DNA of 64,000 nt from Phylloscopus collybita (GCA_027886175.1 JAJNNQ010000027.1:5842001-5906000); one strand, 5' to 3'. Positions 36,301 to 49,938 are shown, counted from the stretch's first letter. Numbers and translations are program-made. Notes: generated by a model not told the origin, from the sequence alone.

Positions 36301-39300
36301 CCCTCTGCAAAGCCTTCCCCACTCCCCCAGTGCCACCAGGGTCTGGCTCAGGAGCACTCCTCGTGCCTCTCCATTTGCATGACAGACGGCTCCTTTGCAT
36401 TGCCCACTCTTCCCGCAGGAGCCCCGTCCACCCCTCAGGCATCCCGTGGGGATATCTGCTGCTGCAGGCTGCTTCCCACCCCCTCACTGCCCACCCTTGC
36501 CCTCACTCCCACATGCTTCCAGCGAAGCACTGCTCTGATAAGTTGGCCCTGTGTTAACTTCTCCTCGTGCTGACTCCCCCTGTAATTTGTCTGAAATTTC
36601 AGGCCTCGGGGATGCGAGGAGTGAGAAGTCCTTTGATGCCTGTGATGCCCACCCTGCATGCACACGCTCCAGGCTGGCTCCAAGCCCCCAGCCCACCCTG
36701 GAGAGGGGCTTTGGTGGTCAGGAGGAAGAGAGGAGCATCTCTCTGGGCGAGACTCTGTCTTACCCCAGCTGCAACGTGCACCGTGCCTGATACGTTGTAA
36801 TGACATGAAAATGAATAGAATAAACTGACTGAGTGGCATTGTTATTAACCTTTGTTACCTCAATAAATCACACCAAAGAGCAGCAATTACTCCCATTTCT
36901 GACAAATACTGGTTTATGCTGTGGATTCCACCCCTTTGCTCTCAGTCCCATATCCTGTCCCTCACTCTCTTTCTCAACTGGAACTCGGATGGTGCAGTGC
37001 ATAGCGCAGTATTGAAAGAAACAGGAAATAATTTAATATCCTCATAAAGGTGTGTAACAGACAGCATGGGCCTTCCATGACACCCATCTACTTCACTCCT
37101 AAAGCATCTTAAATGCAGTGGGCTTTCCAGGGGCTCTGCATCCTGGTTCCAGTGCACAGAAGCACTCATTCCCCTCTCCACGCATGGGCAGGGAGGGGTG
37201 TGTACATTTCTTTTACTGGATCCCAGGAATTACTGAATGAAGAGGCCAGGCAGGAAAAGCTCACCCTCCTCCAAACTCTGGTCCAAGGCATGAGTCAAGA
37301 TTCTGGCCCCAGACCAGGACCAGCAATTGGGCTTTTTGCTCAGCCCTGACTTGGCTTGGGTTTTGTCACGCACTCGTGTCAACACCGATCCGAGTTTAGG
37401 AGTTTGATGCTTCTCCCCAGCCAGCTAATTTCTGAGGTCAGTGCCACGCTTTGAGATCGATAAATTCCGAATTTAGTCAGCACAAACAGCCTCGCAGCAG
37501 AGTGCTACTGCTTGCATATTTAAAGCAGTCTGGGGAAAGGACCTTTCAACAAAGGTATTCAATGAGACTTAAAAATCAATCCTCATTTGCAGAAACTGGC
37601 AAAATATTGTAGTAGCCATTGTTAAAATGCCTGGATTGATAATAAATCAGAGCTGACAAATATTTCTGGCTTTTTTTCACTTTGTGGATTTGTTTTCACA
37701 GAGGACCTTGTTGTGGATACAATTTTCCTTCACAGAAATATTCAGAACTGCATCTCCATAAATTCTGGAGGACTTTTTATAAACCTGGCAGAACCTGTGT
37801 TCTTCTTTGGATTTTTTTTTTTCATACTATCTTTTCTTCAGAAATCAACAAGAGTAATTTTGGAGATTTTAAAAATTCCCTGGGGATTTCCAAATTCACA
37901 TATGTGGTGAAAACAGTGGCACTATAATATTTACATATCATGACCAGCCTTGAAATAGTTTGAGATGAGAATTGAACAATATGTCTGTGGCCATAAATAG
38001 CTGAAGTTTGGGTTCCTCTTGCATCCATGACTCTCCCTCACCTGCCCCAGGAGTCTGTGTTTGTTGCACTGTCTTTGCTTACACCCCACTCAACAGGCCA
38101 GAAAATACAGAAGCAGAGCAGGGCTGGTTGTCCTGCCAGGTGAAACCTTCCTTTTGAGATTTGCTGGGCTGTATTTGCTTTCTCATGCTTAGATTTTCAT
38201 TAATCCAGCGTGCAACACCCATGTCTGATATCAGCACCCTCTGGTACAGGATCAGTGTCCCCTGTCTGTATGTGCTACACAAACCCATGAGACAGAAGAG
38301 TGGCCCAAAATCATTGTAGACCCTCACCCCTGTCTGGGAGAAAACAAGGGGACAATAGATAGGACTGTGTCAATACTCTGAATAAATTCCTTCTTTCCTC
38401 TGATACAATTCCAGGAGTGTGGCAATGTGTGGTTTTCAGCCAGGGAACTACAACTGTTAGGACCAAAGGGAAATATCCAGCTCTTCCTCAAGTGACTGCT
38501 TGTCTCAGTAGCTTTGCTGTTGCTGGATCTGCAGTGAGATCCAACCTTTGTTTTAGGTCAGCTTGAATCTAATTTAGGGAGGAATCTTTGTCGTATGTAT
38601 GTCTGTGTGACTTATGTGCTTGCAGTTGATTTCACTGGCCCAATCTTATTAAGGACTGATTATAGAGTGAGGACTGCAGCAGAGTCCATGAGGGGATGGG
38701 AGAGGTGCCCTTTATTGCTAGTGAGGGGTGAATGTGCGAGCCAGGAGGAGTGAAAGGGACACAAACTGGACATAAATCATCCAGAATGCCAGCCAGCAGA
38801 GCCTAAAACCCATGGAAAAACAAGATTCTTTTCCAAAGAGGAGAGGATGTGACCCAAACTATGCCCACTTCAGCTGGCACCAGGTGTGCAAGAAGCAAGA
38901 CAGGACCTCTTGCTTCATTTTCTGCACTTTCTTTACCCTAAAACAATCCTTCCCCTCCTGCCTCCCCCCTGCTTCAGGAGAAGGAAGGTGGGATTTTGTC
39001 ATTTCCATCAGCATGAGAGAAGTGGGGCTCGCTTGGGGACGAGGTGGCCGGGGCCCAGATTTCCTCCCCTTTTCTTTTCTGCTGGAGCATGTGACAGTTT
39101 GCAATGTGAGGAGCGGGGGGCTGCAGGAGCAAAGTAGTAAAAAAAAAAAACCAACAAAACCCACCCAGTCCCACATCACAATGACTTTCCTCAGATGATA
39201 AACATAATAATAAAACCCCTCCTAGTAGCCAATATGATGCTAATGCTTCTTAGCTCTGTCAAAAGTGAAAACAGCTCCTTGCTGTCAATTACTGGAGGGA

Positions 39301-39404
39301 CAGCTGGAGTCTCTCCTCTCACTGTCAGGATGCAGACATATTGCATGTCATCGAGAAGGTAACAAATTCACCAGGACAGCATCACCATCTGTCACCAACA
39401 GAGA
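33346..39404. other. Mostly unique non-coding DNA, no gene seen
   Basis: 33346-33400 is a short GC-rich patch at the minisatellite edge. Open frames reach about 137 codons (33523, 35530, 36163, 36435), are mutually overlapping and have no recognisable domain. An AG dinucleotide tract of eight units lies at 35199-35214. AT-rich, repeat-free patches that could be regulatory are near 36780-36870, 37370-37640 and 39180-39400. A perfect NF-kappaB-like GGGGATTTCC occurs at 37882-37891. Confidence 0.5.
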
Positions 39405-39407
39405 CAC

Positions 39408-39470
39408 CGCCGAAACAAAGGGTCAGGCTTCGGCGCCGAGCTCGGGCCTGATCTCTCCCCGCGTCGCTCG
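39408..39470. other. Compact CpG cluster
   Basis: Ten CpG dinucleotides occur in 63 bases (39408, 39411, 39431, 39434, 39437, 39443, 39460, 39462, 39465, 39469) inside DNA that is otherwise CpG-poor. It is far shorter than a normal CpG island. It follows an AT-rich motif-dense stretch (39180-39400) with GACAGCTG and TGTCA-type sites. It could be a small unmethylated regulatory patch or a relic of a CpG-rich insertion. Confidence 0.5.
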
Positions 39471-40251
39471 TCCTTCCCTCCTCAGAGAAGGACCCCCAAA
39501 GCCAACCTTCACCCAGGGCATGCAGAGGGGATTCGGGGTTTATAAACCAAGGGGATGAGGTCTGAGCTTTGGAATTATCGTTCCCAGCAGAAAGCCTCCT
39601 GCTGAAGCCTTCGGACCCTGCTGATGGGTGTCAGCCGTGGGGTGAGGGCCTGTCGGGTTCAGCACTGTCCCTCACCCAGCTTCCATGGGTCTGCCCGTTG
39701 TGACCCCCTTCCGTGCCCCACGTGCATGGGGAGAGGTGTTTGGGCTGCTCACAGGAGTAAATGACTCCCAGGGAGGGCTGGGGGATCAGGCTGTAAGTCG
39801 ATTTGTTTGGGGACAGATGGTTGAGTCCCCACATTATTGAAGTCTGACTGCCCTGGATCTGCTCTCCTGAGGAGAAGCTCACCACCCCAGGAAGGCACTT
39901 GCAGTGGGCCAAAGTCTGCACATGATCTGAAAGGCAGTCAAACGGCAAATAATTCTGTTTTGAGGTCATTTTCAGTATTTAACCATCCTTCCAAAAACTT
40001 CAAAAATCCTCTTCAAAAAAACCCCCTCAATTAATAATGCCACTTTTTAAAAACAGGTTTTTTTGAAGATGCTGTTCAGAAGAATAGTGTAAATAATGTA
40101 AATAATTTAAGCAATTTTTTTTTTCTCCAGCATATATTGTTGTGCTATTTAAAAATAACCCACATAGCTCCATTCTTTCACTCCAGACGAGGCTCACTTC
40201 CAACGGATGATGTGCTAATTATTTCGAGAGCAAAGTTTATTTTTGACAGGG

Positions 40252-40267
40252 AAAAAAAAAAAAAAAA
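40252..40267. repeat. A16 run
   Basis: Sixteen uninterrupted A residues, the only A run of 14 or more on the + strand in this window. Confidence 0.95.
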
Positions 40268-43200
40268 TCATTGTGCTTAAAATCACGTAGAGTGCCGAGA
40301 CTTTGGGTGAGCCTGAAAGAAAGATGTTTCTGCAAAACTAGCCCAATGTGACAATGCAACATGTTCACATAGCTCCTGTGTTTGCGTCGCAGCATTAATT
40401 TGGGATACCCTGCGGCTGCTGGCAAACGCGGCTCTGCGGGGTCCAGCTGACATCTGGGGATACCCTTTGGGTTTCCAGAGTCAGATGGCAGCTTTCCTGT
40501 TTGCTGTCAGTTGCAAAATCCAGGACTTGTAATTTATGGTATTAAATATCTCAGGTGCTATTGGGGGGTGAGCTCTTGAGTCATCCCGGTGAAGGAGATG
40601 AAGGTACCTGGAATTAGCTGGCACAATTCGGATTTTGGCGGTGGTTTGGAAGCTGGTCCTGCAGGATCTCCCTGCAAATCCTGCCTCTCCCCTGCTCTAT
40701 TGAACAATAATAACCCAAAATAAGCACAACTGAAGTATGAGCTTAATTCCAAAAATGCAGCACAGAATGGACTTGCTGCTGCTCTTTCCCAACTTGCACT
40801 GCTTCTGCCGAGATTTACAACCAGCACACAGAGAAAAAGCTCCTGCTGCAGGCATAAGGATTGGTTTCTAACAAGGAGAAATATCCCATCTTCTAGTCAC
40901 AGGCCTGTGTGCCAAAATTCACTTCATACTTTAGGTGACAATAAATGACAAGCGACCACCCTGAATCACAGAAAACAACTTTTAAAGAAGTTACAATTGC
41001 TACTTCCATGCCTTTCCAGCACCATTCAATTTCTCAAACCCAGGATGAACAGCTCCAGCAGGGAGAGGCAGAGCATGGAGCTGGGAGGCTGCATCCACCA
41101 TCCTCCTCTCCACCCTTCCATCTCCCCAGTGCCCATGGGCTGCCTTGGGGTTTCTCACTTGATTCTCCTCCAAGGTTGTGCCAAGACTGCTGTGAAGTGG
41201 AAGTCATGGGATATTGCCAGCAAGGGGCTGGAAATTACATTTGAATTGTGCCTGGCAGTCCTCCCTCCATCCCTCCCATCCTAAAACGCCTGTGTCCTTT
41301 CCTGCAGAATTCAGGAGATGTTTGGGGGAACTGTGAAACTTTCATGCTCAAAGTCATGTAAGGCTGCAGGAGTGAAAGGGGGAGGTTTGAAAACTGTCCT
41401 GGGAGAACCAGTTTGTGTTTGGGAAGGGAAAGTGGTGGTTGTCCTCATTAAAACAGAGAGCACAGGATGGCCCCATGTCTGTCACCATGAGCTGAGGGCA
41501 GGTGGTTGAGGCTGTGACTGCTGCTGTCATCCAGACCCACAGTGGTGTCTTCTCCTAGGGAGGATGGATGTGATTCACTCATTACACAATTTCCACAGAA
41601 CCCACTTCCCTCAACTCCCACCATTCTGGAGGTGGCTCTTTGGCAGAATTTTCGGTGGTCTTTGGTCTGCTCCCCTAAAATAAAAACTATTTTAATTTTG
41701 TTGTGAGAAGCAGACAGCCTAAAAATTCACTCGTGGTTCCTCCACCAAAGCCTTTCAGGATGGTGTTCTCCAGTGCACCAAGGGAGAGCTGTGATCTGGA
41801 TCTGCACAGGGAAGCTGAGGCCATTGGGGAGGCTGTGACAGAGCAGGGAGGTGAGCTCTAAGGAAATCTTTCACCCTAATCCCTACATATGACAACATCC
41901 TCCACTGAGCAAATCCCTGACTCCCTCCAGGGAATCAAACCTGGACACTTAGCTGAAAGTCAGAATCTCACCTCTAAATTTGAACATGATCCTGCCGAAA
42001 AACAACCTCAACATACTCATTTAGGAAATCATATCTAGTGTTGCTCCTTGAAGGGTGTCCTGGTCTGCTTTGAAGACATCATCTCTGCACAGAACCTGCC
42101 TGGCTTAACCCACGAGTTGCAGGTTTAATGGCATTGAAGGATGGGGCTGGGACACACACCTGGGATGTGGACAGGATTTTAATTCTCTTGTTTGCCAAGG
42201 TTTCATCAAAGTGAAGTGAATCTTACTGTGGTTGCCCAGCTTGGTTTGCCCTGTGATAAGCTTAGAGTGGCGTGAAGGTATTTGATCTTTATGGCTAAAT
42301 AAGAAAAAGGCCAAATGAACAAATGCTCCTGGTGCCCCTCCCTGGCTCAGTCTATGCTGGGCTCTGACTTCACAGCCGGTGCTTGCCGGCTTTCACAAAG
42401 CCCTGTGCAGCTATTTTGGAACTGGGGCTGATCTTTATGCATTAACACGGACCTAGATTTTAGAAGAAAACCCACATCTCCTTTGAGCTGCTGCTCAGAA
42501 CATTTTGCTCCCTGGCTGGCTCTGCCTGCAGAGCCCTGTAGCCACCACCAGCAAAAGAGACGTGAGAAACCCAAGGCTGCTCCTTTATTAAACAGAGCGG
42601 AAAACTTTGAGAGAGAGAAAAAAACAAAACCCAAAAACTTAGCTTGAAAGTAATATCTGCACTTAGATATTGCTTGGAATGTTACTGCAATATAGAGAAG
42701 TTAAAATACAGCCTGAGCTGTTGTCCTGAGATCACATTTCAGTGGTGGCCCCCCCATCAGATGCTACAGCAGGGCTTTGTCTGTGGCACTGTACATAAAA
42801 ATTGCTTCTCTCCCCAGTTTGTCTCTGGGGTGGAAAGAGCAGTTGATAAAAATGCAGCTGTTTCGTTACTTTGGACAGGGAGTGGGAAAAAATTGGAGAG
42901 CTACAAGGGAAAGCCAGGTGGGAAGAACCTGATCTGAGGAGCTTTCCTAAGGAAAGGGTTTTTTTGTTTGAACACAAGTGGCTTTTCAATGTGGATTTTT
43001 GGTATTGGCCACGTTTTTCTCTCTGACACAATTGTGACATTTCCATTAAAACTTTTCATTTTGACTCATAATTTGATTCAGTCCATAAAAATCAGCAAAT
43101 GTTGTGATTTATCTCTTAGAAGTCATGCACATATTTGAAGAAATAAATGAAAATATGTCTAAAACCATCGAGAGTTTTGGAAATTCTGCATTTTCCTGGT

Positions 43201-43630
43201 AACTCGACCACCTATAGTAGGCAATAGGGAAATAGAAAAGGCACAGTTTTAACTCTGAGGGCACACAGAGGGGGAAGAGTTTAGATCAGGGGGGTCATGA
43301 GGGACTGCACACAGCTGAGCCAAGACACACAGGTTTATCCAGGACTAGTTCAGAGGCCTTTTATAAACTGGGAACATTTTCAGCACAGTTTCTACACAAG
43401 GTGTCAAAGATGTGTTTGGGTGTAAGTGCTGCTAGAAAACAGGGTTATCCATTAAATAACAAATCTGTCTCCTGTGGTCTCGAATTATCAAAGACACCTC
43501 CACCAAAGCTATTTAATGAATAAACACCAAAAATAACTCGTGACTAGACACAGGAGAGGCACAGACTTTGTGTAGGTCATAAATGCTGTGAGTCTGGGGC
43601 ATGGCCCACACTTTGTGTTTCCTGCATTCC

Positions 43631-43654
43631 TTTTATCAGTGGTTACTGATAAAA
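43631..43654. repeat. Perfect 10-bp-stem hairpin
   Basis: TTTTATCAGT (43631-43640) and ACTGATAAAA (43645-43654) are exact inverted copies separated by GGTT. The stem does not extend further and is too short for a microRNA precursor. No run of T residues or gene end makes it a terminator. Confidence 0.75.
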
Positions 43655-45071
43655 ACATATTTTCTAGGAATGTGTTGTTCAGTCCTCCTATGTGACTAAA
43701 ATGCATGAGTTGAGCAGGTGAGGGCAATGGGCACAGAAATATTTTACTGTTCTTTGAATATCCACAATGATAAAAAGTGATGTACACAATGAAGTGCATT
43801 TGTTACCAATTAACATTTTTTCTTTAGTCAAACAACAAATTAGTTTTCTAAAACACCTGAGGTATCAGAGATGTGTACTTCTGGGATTTTTGTTTTGTTT
43901 TTTTTAAGTCATTTCCAAGTCAAGTCTGAGAGACTTGGCTCTGCTGACATCCAGTAGAGAGAAATTAATTCTTGAGACTTGGGGCAAGATTTGTCAAAGG
44001 CAAAATGAGGAGATTTTTTTGACATTTCTTCTTGGTGCTCTGGATGAGCACTTTCACTACAGTCACTGCAACTGCTCTGGAACTGAACCCCCCTCGTTTG
44101 CTCCAGCTGAGATGGTTCACAGTGAGACGTAATGAAGGAGAAGAGCACATTTGCACACAAATACTGGACAAACCACCAAGTACACAGCTAATGATGTCTT
44201 GGCTTAAATTACTGTTTTTTCCATAAAGGTAGATACACATCTGAAATTCACTGTTACATTTTGCATCCAACATGAGATTTTTTTTTTTAAAGTCTCACGA
44301 ATCTAGAGGCAGTTTTCACTAAAAACCCAAAAGAATTAGATACCTGATATACTTGGGCAAGTTCAAGCAAATTCAAAAAATCCTTATTACAGTTTTAGAA
44401 GTTCTACTTGCAGCTGATGTCCTTTTCTATCCAACAGACAGGGACTAACCACTTCTACACACTCAAAAATGGATGCTTACTGCAATTTAAAAAATATCTG
44501 GGAACCTGAGGATACATATGTACATACTGGGATTTTTGGAAGCTCTTGAATGTCTTTAACAGCAGCTACATGCAACAAGTTTCGAACGCTGTAGTAGACA
44601 TCTGTATGAATTTTCAGGCAGAGAAGTGTTTCTATAAACAGATCACTATTTGTAGGGATAAATATAGAAGAATGTAGGAAAACACACTTTTGAAAACGGT
44701 TGCTTTTGAGAATATTTTCTGGAATCCTCCGAAATTTTAACATTTAGATGGCTTTGGTAGAATGTAAAAGACAAAATGGGCTCCTGGACCTTCCTCAGGT
44801 TTTCCCACCAAGTAGCTCCACCAAATTAGGAATTTAAACTGAGTCTGAAACAGCACTTAGTCTGCATTTACAGACGTATTGCCCCAGGATAAGAGATGTA
44901 ATTCTCTGAAATGAAGAAAATTAAATCATTACCCTCTTCACCCAAGCCTTTTTGCTGTTGGAAAGTTAGTTTTGCATTTAATGAATATGGGCTCATGTCT
45001 TTCTAATGAGTATGAGATAGCTGATGTAATTGAAAACTTAAGCAGGGAAAAATCATTACAAGGTTTGGTTG

Positions 45072-45085
45072 TTTTTTTTTTTTTT
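45072..45085. repeat. T14 run
   Basis: Fourteen uninterrupted T residues, followed by AATTAATTTATTTTG. Confidence 0.95.
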
Positions 45086-46505
45086 AATTAATTTATTTTG
45101 TATATTTGTGTTATGAGTGATAGCTACCAGTAGAGTAACGGGGATGGAAAACCACAATTTACTCAACAGGCAATTCAAAACCATGTGTTGTAATAGGAGA
45201 TTCCCCATATTTTACCTGCCTGAAGGGAAGCAGCTGGAGGAGAGTTCTCTTCTGTACTTCCCTGTGTCTCTGGGAGATCCTTGGCACCTCCTTATTCCCA
45301 CCTTCCTCCCACTCCTTGCCATCATGAACTCGTTCTCATATTTTCTCTTCTCCCTTTTTTTTTCTGACAGGAAACACCTCCTCTGCCCCCTATTCTTCAG
45401 GACTGTCAACCACCCTGACATTTGGGAAAGACACCCTCAAACGGAGAGGTGGGCAGGGGATAACAGCTCCTGGGCTGCCTTCCCTCCACATCCCCACAAA
45501 GTCCTCCTCTCCCACACTGGGATGCATTTCAGGCTGGGTTTTTATCTTCCTGAGGGCCAGGAACTAAGCAAGAGCCCAAGGAAATCCAGGGCAGAGCTGC
45601 TCAAGGGCTGTGTGTGTCTGGGATTGCAGGGATGGCTGGGGCCTGGACAAAGGACAGGCTCTGGCCTCCTCTGCTCATTGTTCATCCCTTCAGCCAATGT
45701 CCTCAGTGCCCCAAAGACTGATGGCACTGATTGTCACTGTGTTCCCATGTAGGAAAATGAGGAGAGAAACAAGGATTTTTAATAGTGAAAGGACATCCAG
45801 GGGAAGGGCAAAGGAGGTGCTGGGGAGAGAGGAAGATGGTTCATGAGGTCAGTGTGGTCATAACAGATCCATAAATCTCCACCATTAACAGGCAGTGCTT
45901 TCCTCCATCATTTTTGATATCTCCCCCCAGGTTTTGATTATCTCCACCAGCTCTCTCTGCACATTTACCTCTGGAGACCAGCCTTCATCCACAGGTGCAT
46001 TTATCATTTCCAGGCACGGATTTTGCTTTTTAAGCTTTTTGTTTTCCTTTGATTTTTCACCAATAATTAGATATTTTTCATGTCCTTGCTCTCCCATGAA
46101 TAGCTTTTCTTGGCCCCCACCATCCACAGCAGAATATTTTTCATTAACCCCACTTTAAACCCTGATATCATCCTCCTGAGAGTCCTTCCCATGCTTCCCA
46201 TACAAAAAAAACCCCTCATCTTCATTCCCATTTCAGAGACCATCCTTGAGATATCATCTCAAATTTCAAGAACGAAATCAAAAGAGAGAGAAGGTAAAAT
46301 GATTCAGGGAAGCTCTTGCTGCCAGGAATTTTCCTGGAAAGCCTCATTTGCTCCATTCTTTGGCTACTGCAGTGACCATGGTTAGCAGCAGGCTCTACAT
46401 TGTCCTCAAGGAAGATTTCCAAAGTAGCTGAGAGTGCAAGTTAAGGAAAGATATTTCTCTGCACACTGCAAAACTGATTGAAGGCTTTCCCAGCCTGCAG
46501 CTTCT

Positions 46506-46678
46506 CCTTCCTTCCTTCCTTCCTTCCTTCCTTCCTTCCTTCCTTCCTTCCTTCCTTCCTTCCTTCCTTCCTTCCTTCCTTCCTTCCTTCCTTCCTTCCT
46601 TCCTTCCTTCCTTTCCTTCCTTTCCTTCCTTTCCTTCCTTTCCTTCCTTTCCTTCCTTTCCTTCCTTTCCTTCCTTCC
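46506..46678. repeat. CTTC tetramer tract then seven 9-bp TTTCCTTCC units
   Basis: About 26 CTTC tetramers (46506-46611) are followed by seven perfect TTTCCTTCC nonamers (46612-46674) and one trailing TTCC. The nonamer is the tetramer pair with one extra T, copied in register. It is a 173-bp all-pyrimidine strand and so triplex-prone. It produces false lysine/arginine/glycine- and phenylalanine/leucine/proline-rich frames (46441-46866 and 46478-46762). Confidence 0.97.
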
Positions 46679-49600
46679 TGCCCCCAGCCAGGAGCGTGTG
46701 AGTGCTCCCTAATCAGTTCCTGGTGGTCATCCATCTCCTGCCTGCAGTCCCTGGCTGTCTGAACTAACCTGGCCGAGTCTGCCCCAAGTGGATTAGGGAG
46801 TGCACATCCCATCGCTCCAGCCCGCGGGGCTGGTAATAGACAGCTGGGGAAAGTTAATGTCTTCAAGGAGCATCACTTGATCTGGGAGAGGATAAATGTC
46901 TGAAGCAGTAGCCAAGGGTTATGTCCTGATCCCAGCGCATAATTTACCCACGAACTGGCTCCCTGAAAAGAAGCAGGAGTAGAAAAACACCTCTGCTCCT
47001 TGGCAGATTGGGCTGAGACACGAGAAGGTTGCAACTCTGCTCCAGAGCTGGATCCGGGCAGTGATTTTTCTGCTCTTCCTTTCCACAAACCCCCAGTTTG
47101 AAACCAAATGTCAGTCCCTACTCAGTGTTCAGATTAGAACAGACGCATCTGGAAACCACGCTTTGCCCTGAAAGCCACCCAAGCTGGCTCTGAAGTTGGA
47201 GCCGAGGGTGGAATGTTCTTATCCCGGAGCCAAGGCTGTCGCTGCGCGAGCACAAAAGGCAGTTGGTAGGACATCAGCTTGTGGGAGTCTCCTTAGTTAC
47301 CATAAGGAAAAGTTAAATGTCACAGTCTCCACTGGATCAAAACTACAAGAACAGAGATTATTTATTTGAGCTGGGATCTGGGCTTAGCAGCTGATCTGAA
47401 CGTGAGGATGGGATATGGAGCTTGCCAGAAAAGAGAGTTTGGGTTTCTAAGGTGAAACTGGAGAAGTCAAGGCAGCAAGTTTTAAATGAGGTTGGGAGAT
47501 TGTGGCCTCCCTGATCTATGGTTTAATTTATCTCCATCAATATTTTAATGTGTAGCTTGCTGATATGAGCTAAATTTAACGAACAAATTCTGTATCTGAG
47601 GAGAAAAGAGGCACAAGATCTGCAACGCAGTGATTCTGATCTTGCTCTCATGCCAACTTCCTGGTGACCTCAGTGTGACATGGGCAATATCTGCTGCAGG
47701 AGAGTGAGGTGACATCTCTCTGAGATGGGATTTGCAGCACAGTTTTCCACATGTCCCACACTTCCACCACCTACCAGGCAGACCCTAAACCTTGCACCTC
47801 ACACTCAGGTCTCTGCTGACCAGAAGCAAATCAAAAGAAAAGCCTGGTTGAAATGTTATTGGCAATTTAACAAGATGCTAATGCCACTGCCAGCACTGAG
47901 ACCTTCACAACATCTTTTTTTTTTTTTTTTTCTTCAGCCCAAAACCCACCCTTTCAAAAGTCAGCAGCACTTTAAAGAGGCAGAGCAAAGGAAATGGTGC
48001 TCATTAATCATTCTTCCATGACAACACTACGGGGTGATTTCTGCTCTACACCTTTTTGCACAATAGTATGCAATTTAATTGCTTTTAAAAATGTTTTAAT
48101 GATACAGACCAAAAGCTGATCTTAGCAACATCTTTTCTAATTCAGTGGAATTAAGGACACAGTTGGTAGTTGACAGAAATGAGCGACTGAACCACTTCAA
48201 AAAAGACAAATATATCTCAAACCTCAGTCAGGCTAAATACAACATTTTCTGCAAAGGGCCTGGTAGATCACCTCCTATCTATCCTCAATCTAAAATGCCT
48301 TTTAACTTTCTGTCTGGCCAACATGTATCAGTTCAGAGTGTTTTCACCCAGGACCTTCTTGTCTGTGAGAACTGCTCTCTGAGGAGCAGGTTTTACAGAT
48401 GGAAAGAGGATGGAGACACAGATGCCTGGTTAGTAAACTGAAAAGACAAAACAGATGAGGATACTGATGGAATGCCAGGGATTCTTTATAAAAATTAGGA
48501 GTCATAGACCACCAGGTGTTCAAATAAATGTGGTGTATCAGCAGATCCAGCTTTCCAGCAGCACTCAGCAGGCTGGGTGCTGGATACACAGTGGGCACTT
48601 CACTAGGATTGTGTTAGATGCCAGGAACTCCTCTGAAAATGTCAGATTATTATGTGAATGCATCAGCTCTGAAGCTGGACTTTTCTGCAGGTCTGACCCA
48701 GAAAACAAGAGCTTGAAGCTGAAAACCTGTATGGATATTGCAGAGAGTTAATGACATATTAAGCAGGGGATGCAGACTTCTTTTATGATGAAACGTCCAG
48801 AAGTCAATGAATGAGTTTTGTATTTGTGCCACCAACTATAAAGGGCTGCTTTTAAGGGTGATTCAGGTTATTTCTGCTGTCAGTTGTTGTGATGTGTGGG
48901 CACATACACATACTAAGCAATGAGGCCTTTCTCTGCTAAAGGGATGAGCCTGTGACATGTGCCCTCCTGGAGATGCCTGGAGAGCACAACACTCAAGGAT
49001 TACTAAACCCATCCATGCTTTTATATACCCGGACTTCATGACCAAATTATCTGATCTCAGGTTGCCTTTTTCTCCCTGTGTGGGATTTTCCAGTTCTCTG
49101 ACAGCTTTTCAGCTTCTGACATTGCAGAACAGGATAGCCTTGCTCTGGCATCCCTTCTCAGGGAGGGCTTCACTGAAATGTCACAAGGATTCCTGCCTTT
49201 TCTGGATTTCAAGGAGCAGTGCCTTTGCCATGTCATTGCCAGGAGAAGCAGAATTTCTGAGCAGCGGGGTAGGAACCAAACTGAAGCCCCATAGAAGGGA
49301 TAAATCTGCCCAGTGCTGCAAGTAGAAGCCTTTTCCTTGAGAAAGGTGTTCAGAATTCAGGCTGGAGGCACAGAGGATGAAAAATGTCACTTGTTGGGGA
49401 GGAGGGGGGAGAGAGGAGGAATGCAATTTGTGAATAAAGAGAGTGGCCTCATTCCATGCAGCTTTGCCTCTGGATAAGCATCTGTGGCCATCTCCTCCCA
49501 GCCAGAAATGTGCACTGTGACTCTCTCCAAACCACACAACATGCTCCCAGTCCTGAGGTTTCCATCTGCTATCAGATGGAAACAGAGCCAAGGCCAATCC

Positions 49601-49883
49601 AGAAGAGATTACCTTCCTAAGGTGGAAGACTTTGCTTTCTCTAAGAGCTGTTCATGAAAACCAAATTTGACATAGGAATAGACACAGCAAACGTACTGGA
49701 AAATATTCACCTCAATGGAAAACTTTTCTCTGCTCATGGACAGAGTTCTGCATCACTTCACACAGCACCTTAAAAATTCCTCTGGGATCATTTTTCTTAA
49801 AGGGATTCATTTCAGTGTTGATGGGGCTGCCTAGAAGGATATTTTCAGATCAATCTATAGATAGGAGTAATTCCTTAGATTCA
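46679..49883. other. Unique non-coding DNA, no gene seen
   Basis: Open frames are at most about 140 codons, overlapping and without domains. 47260-47660 and 48000-48120 are AT-rich and motif-dense (for example the palindrome GCAATTTAATTGC near 48070) and could be regulatory. The T17 run at 47915-47931 is the only long mononucleotide run. Confidence 0.5.
47915..47931. repeat. T17 run followed by CTTCAG
   Basis: Seventeen T residues followed by CTTCAG, which by itself would be a strong splice-acceptor-like tract. No donor-bounded open exon is evident after it, so I keep it as a simple repeat. Confidence 0.9.
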
Positions 49884-49938
49884 AAAATAAAATAAAATAA
49901 AATAAAATAAAATAAAATAAAATAAAATAAAATAAAAT
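49884..49938. repeat. AAAAT microsatellite, 11 units
   Basis: Eleven perfect AAAAT pentamers. No SINE or LINE body adjoins it, so it is not an obvious retroposon tail. Confidence 0.97.

Larger units (their letters stand above)
39471..46505. other. Mostly unique non-coding DNA, no gene seen
   Basis: The 211-codon + strand frame at 45117-45752 has no recognisable domain and overlaps other open frames, so I do not call it a gene. Long runs are A16 (40252-40267) and T14 (45072-45085). 40020-40430 and 44930-45120 are AT-rich, motif-dense and possibly regulatory. A perfect hairpin lies at 43631-43654. No transposon was recognised. Confidence 0.5.

Noticed and set aside
45117..45752. 211-codon open frame on the + strand
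   Set aside because: No recognisable motif and overlapping alternatives. A length near this can occur by chance in 64 kb.
46441..46866. Lysine/glycine/arginine-rich frame, - strand
   Set aside because: It is a translation of the CTTC/TTTCCTTCC tract.
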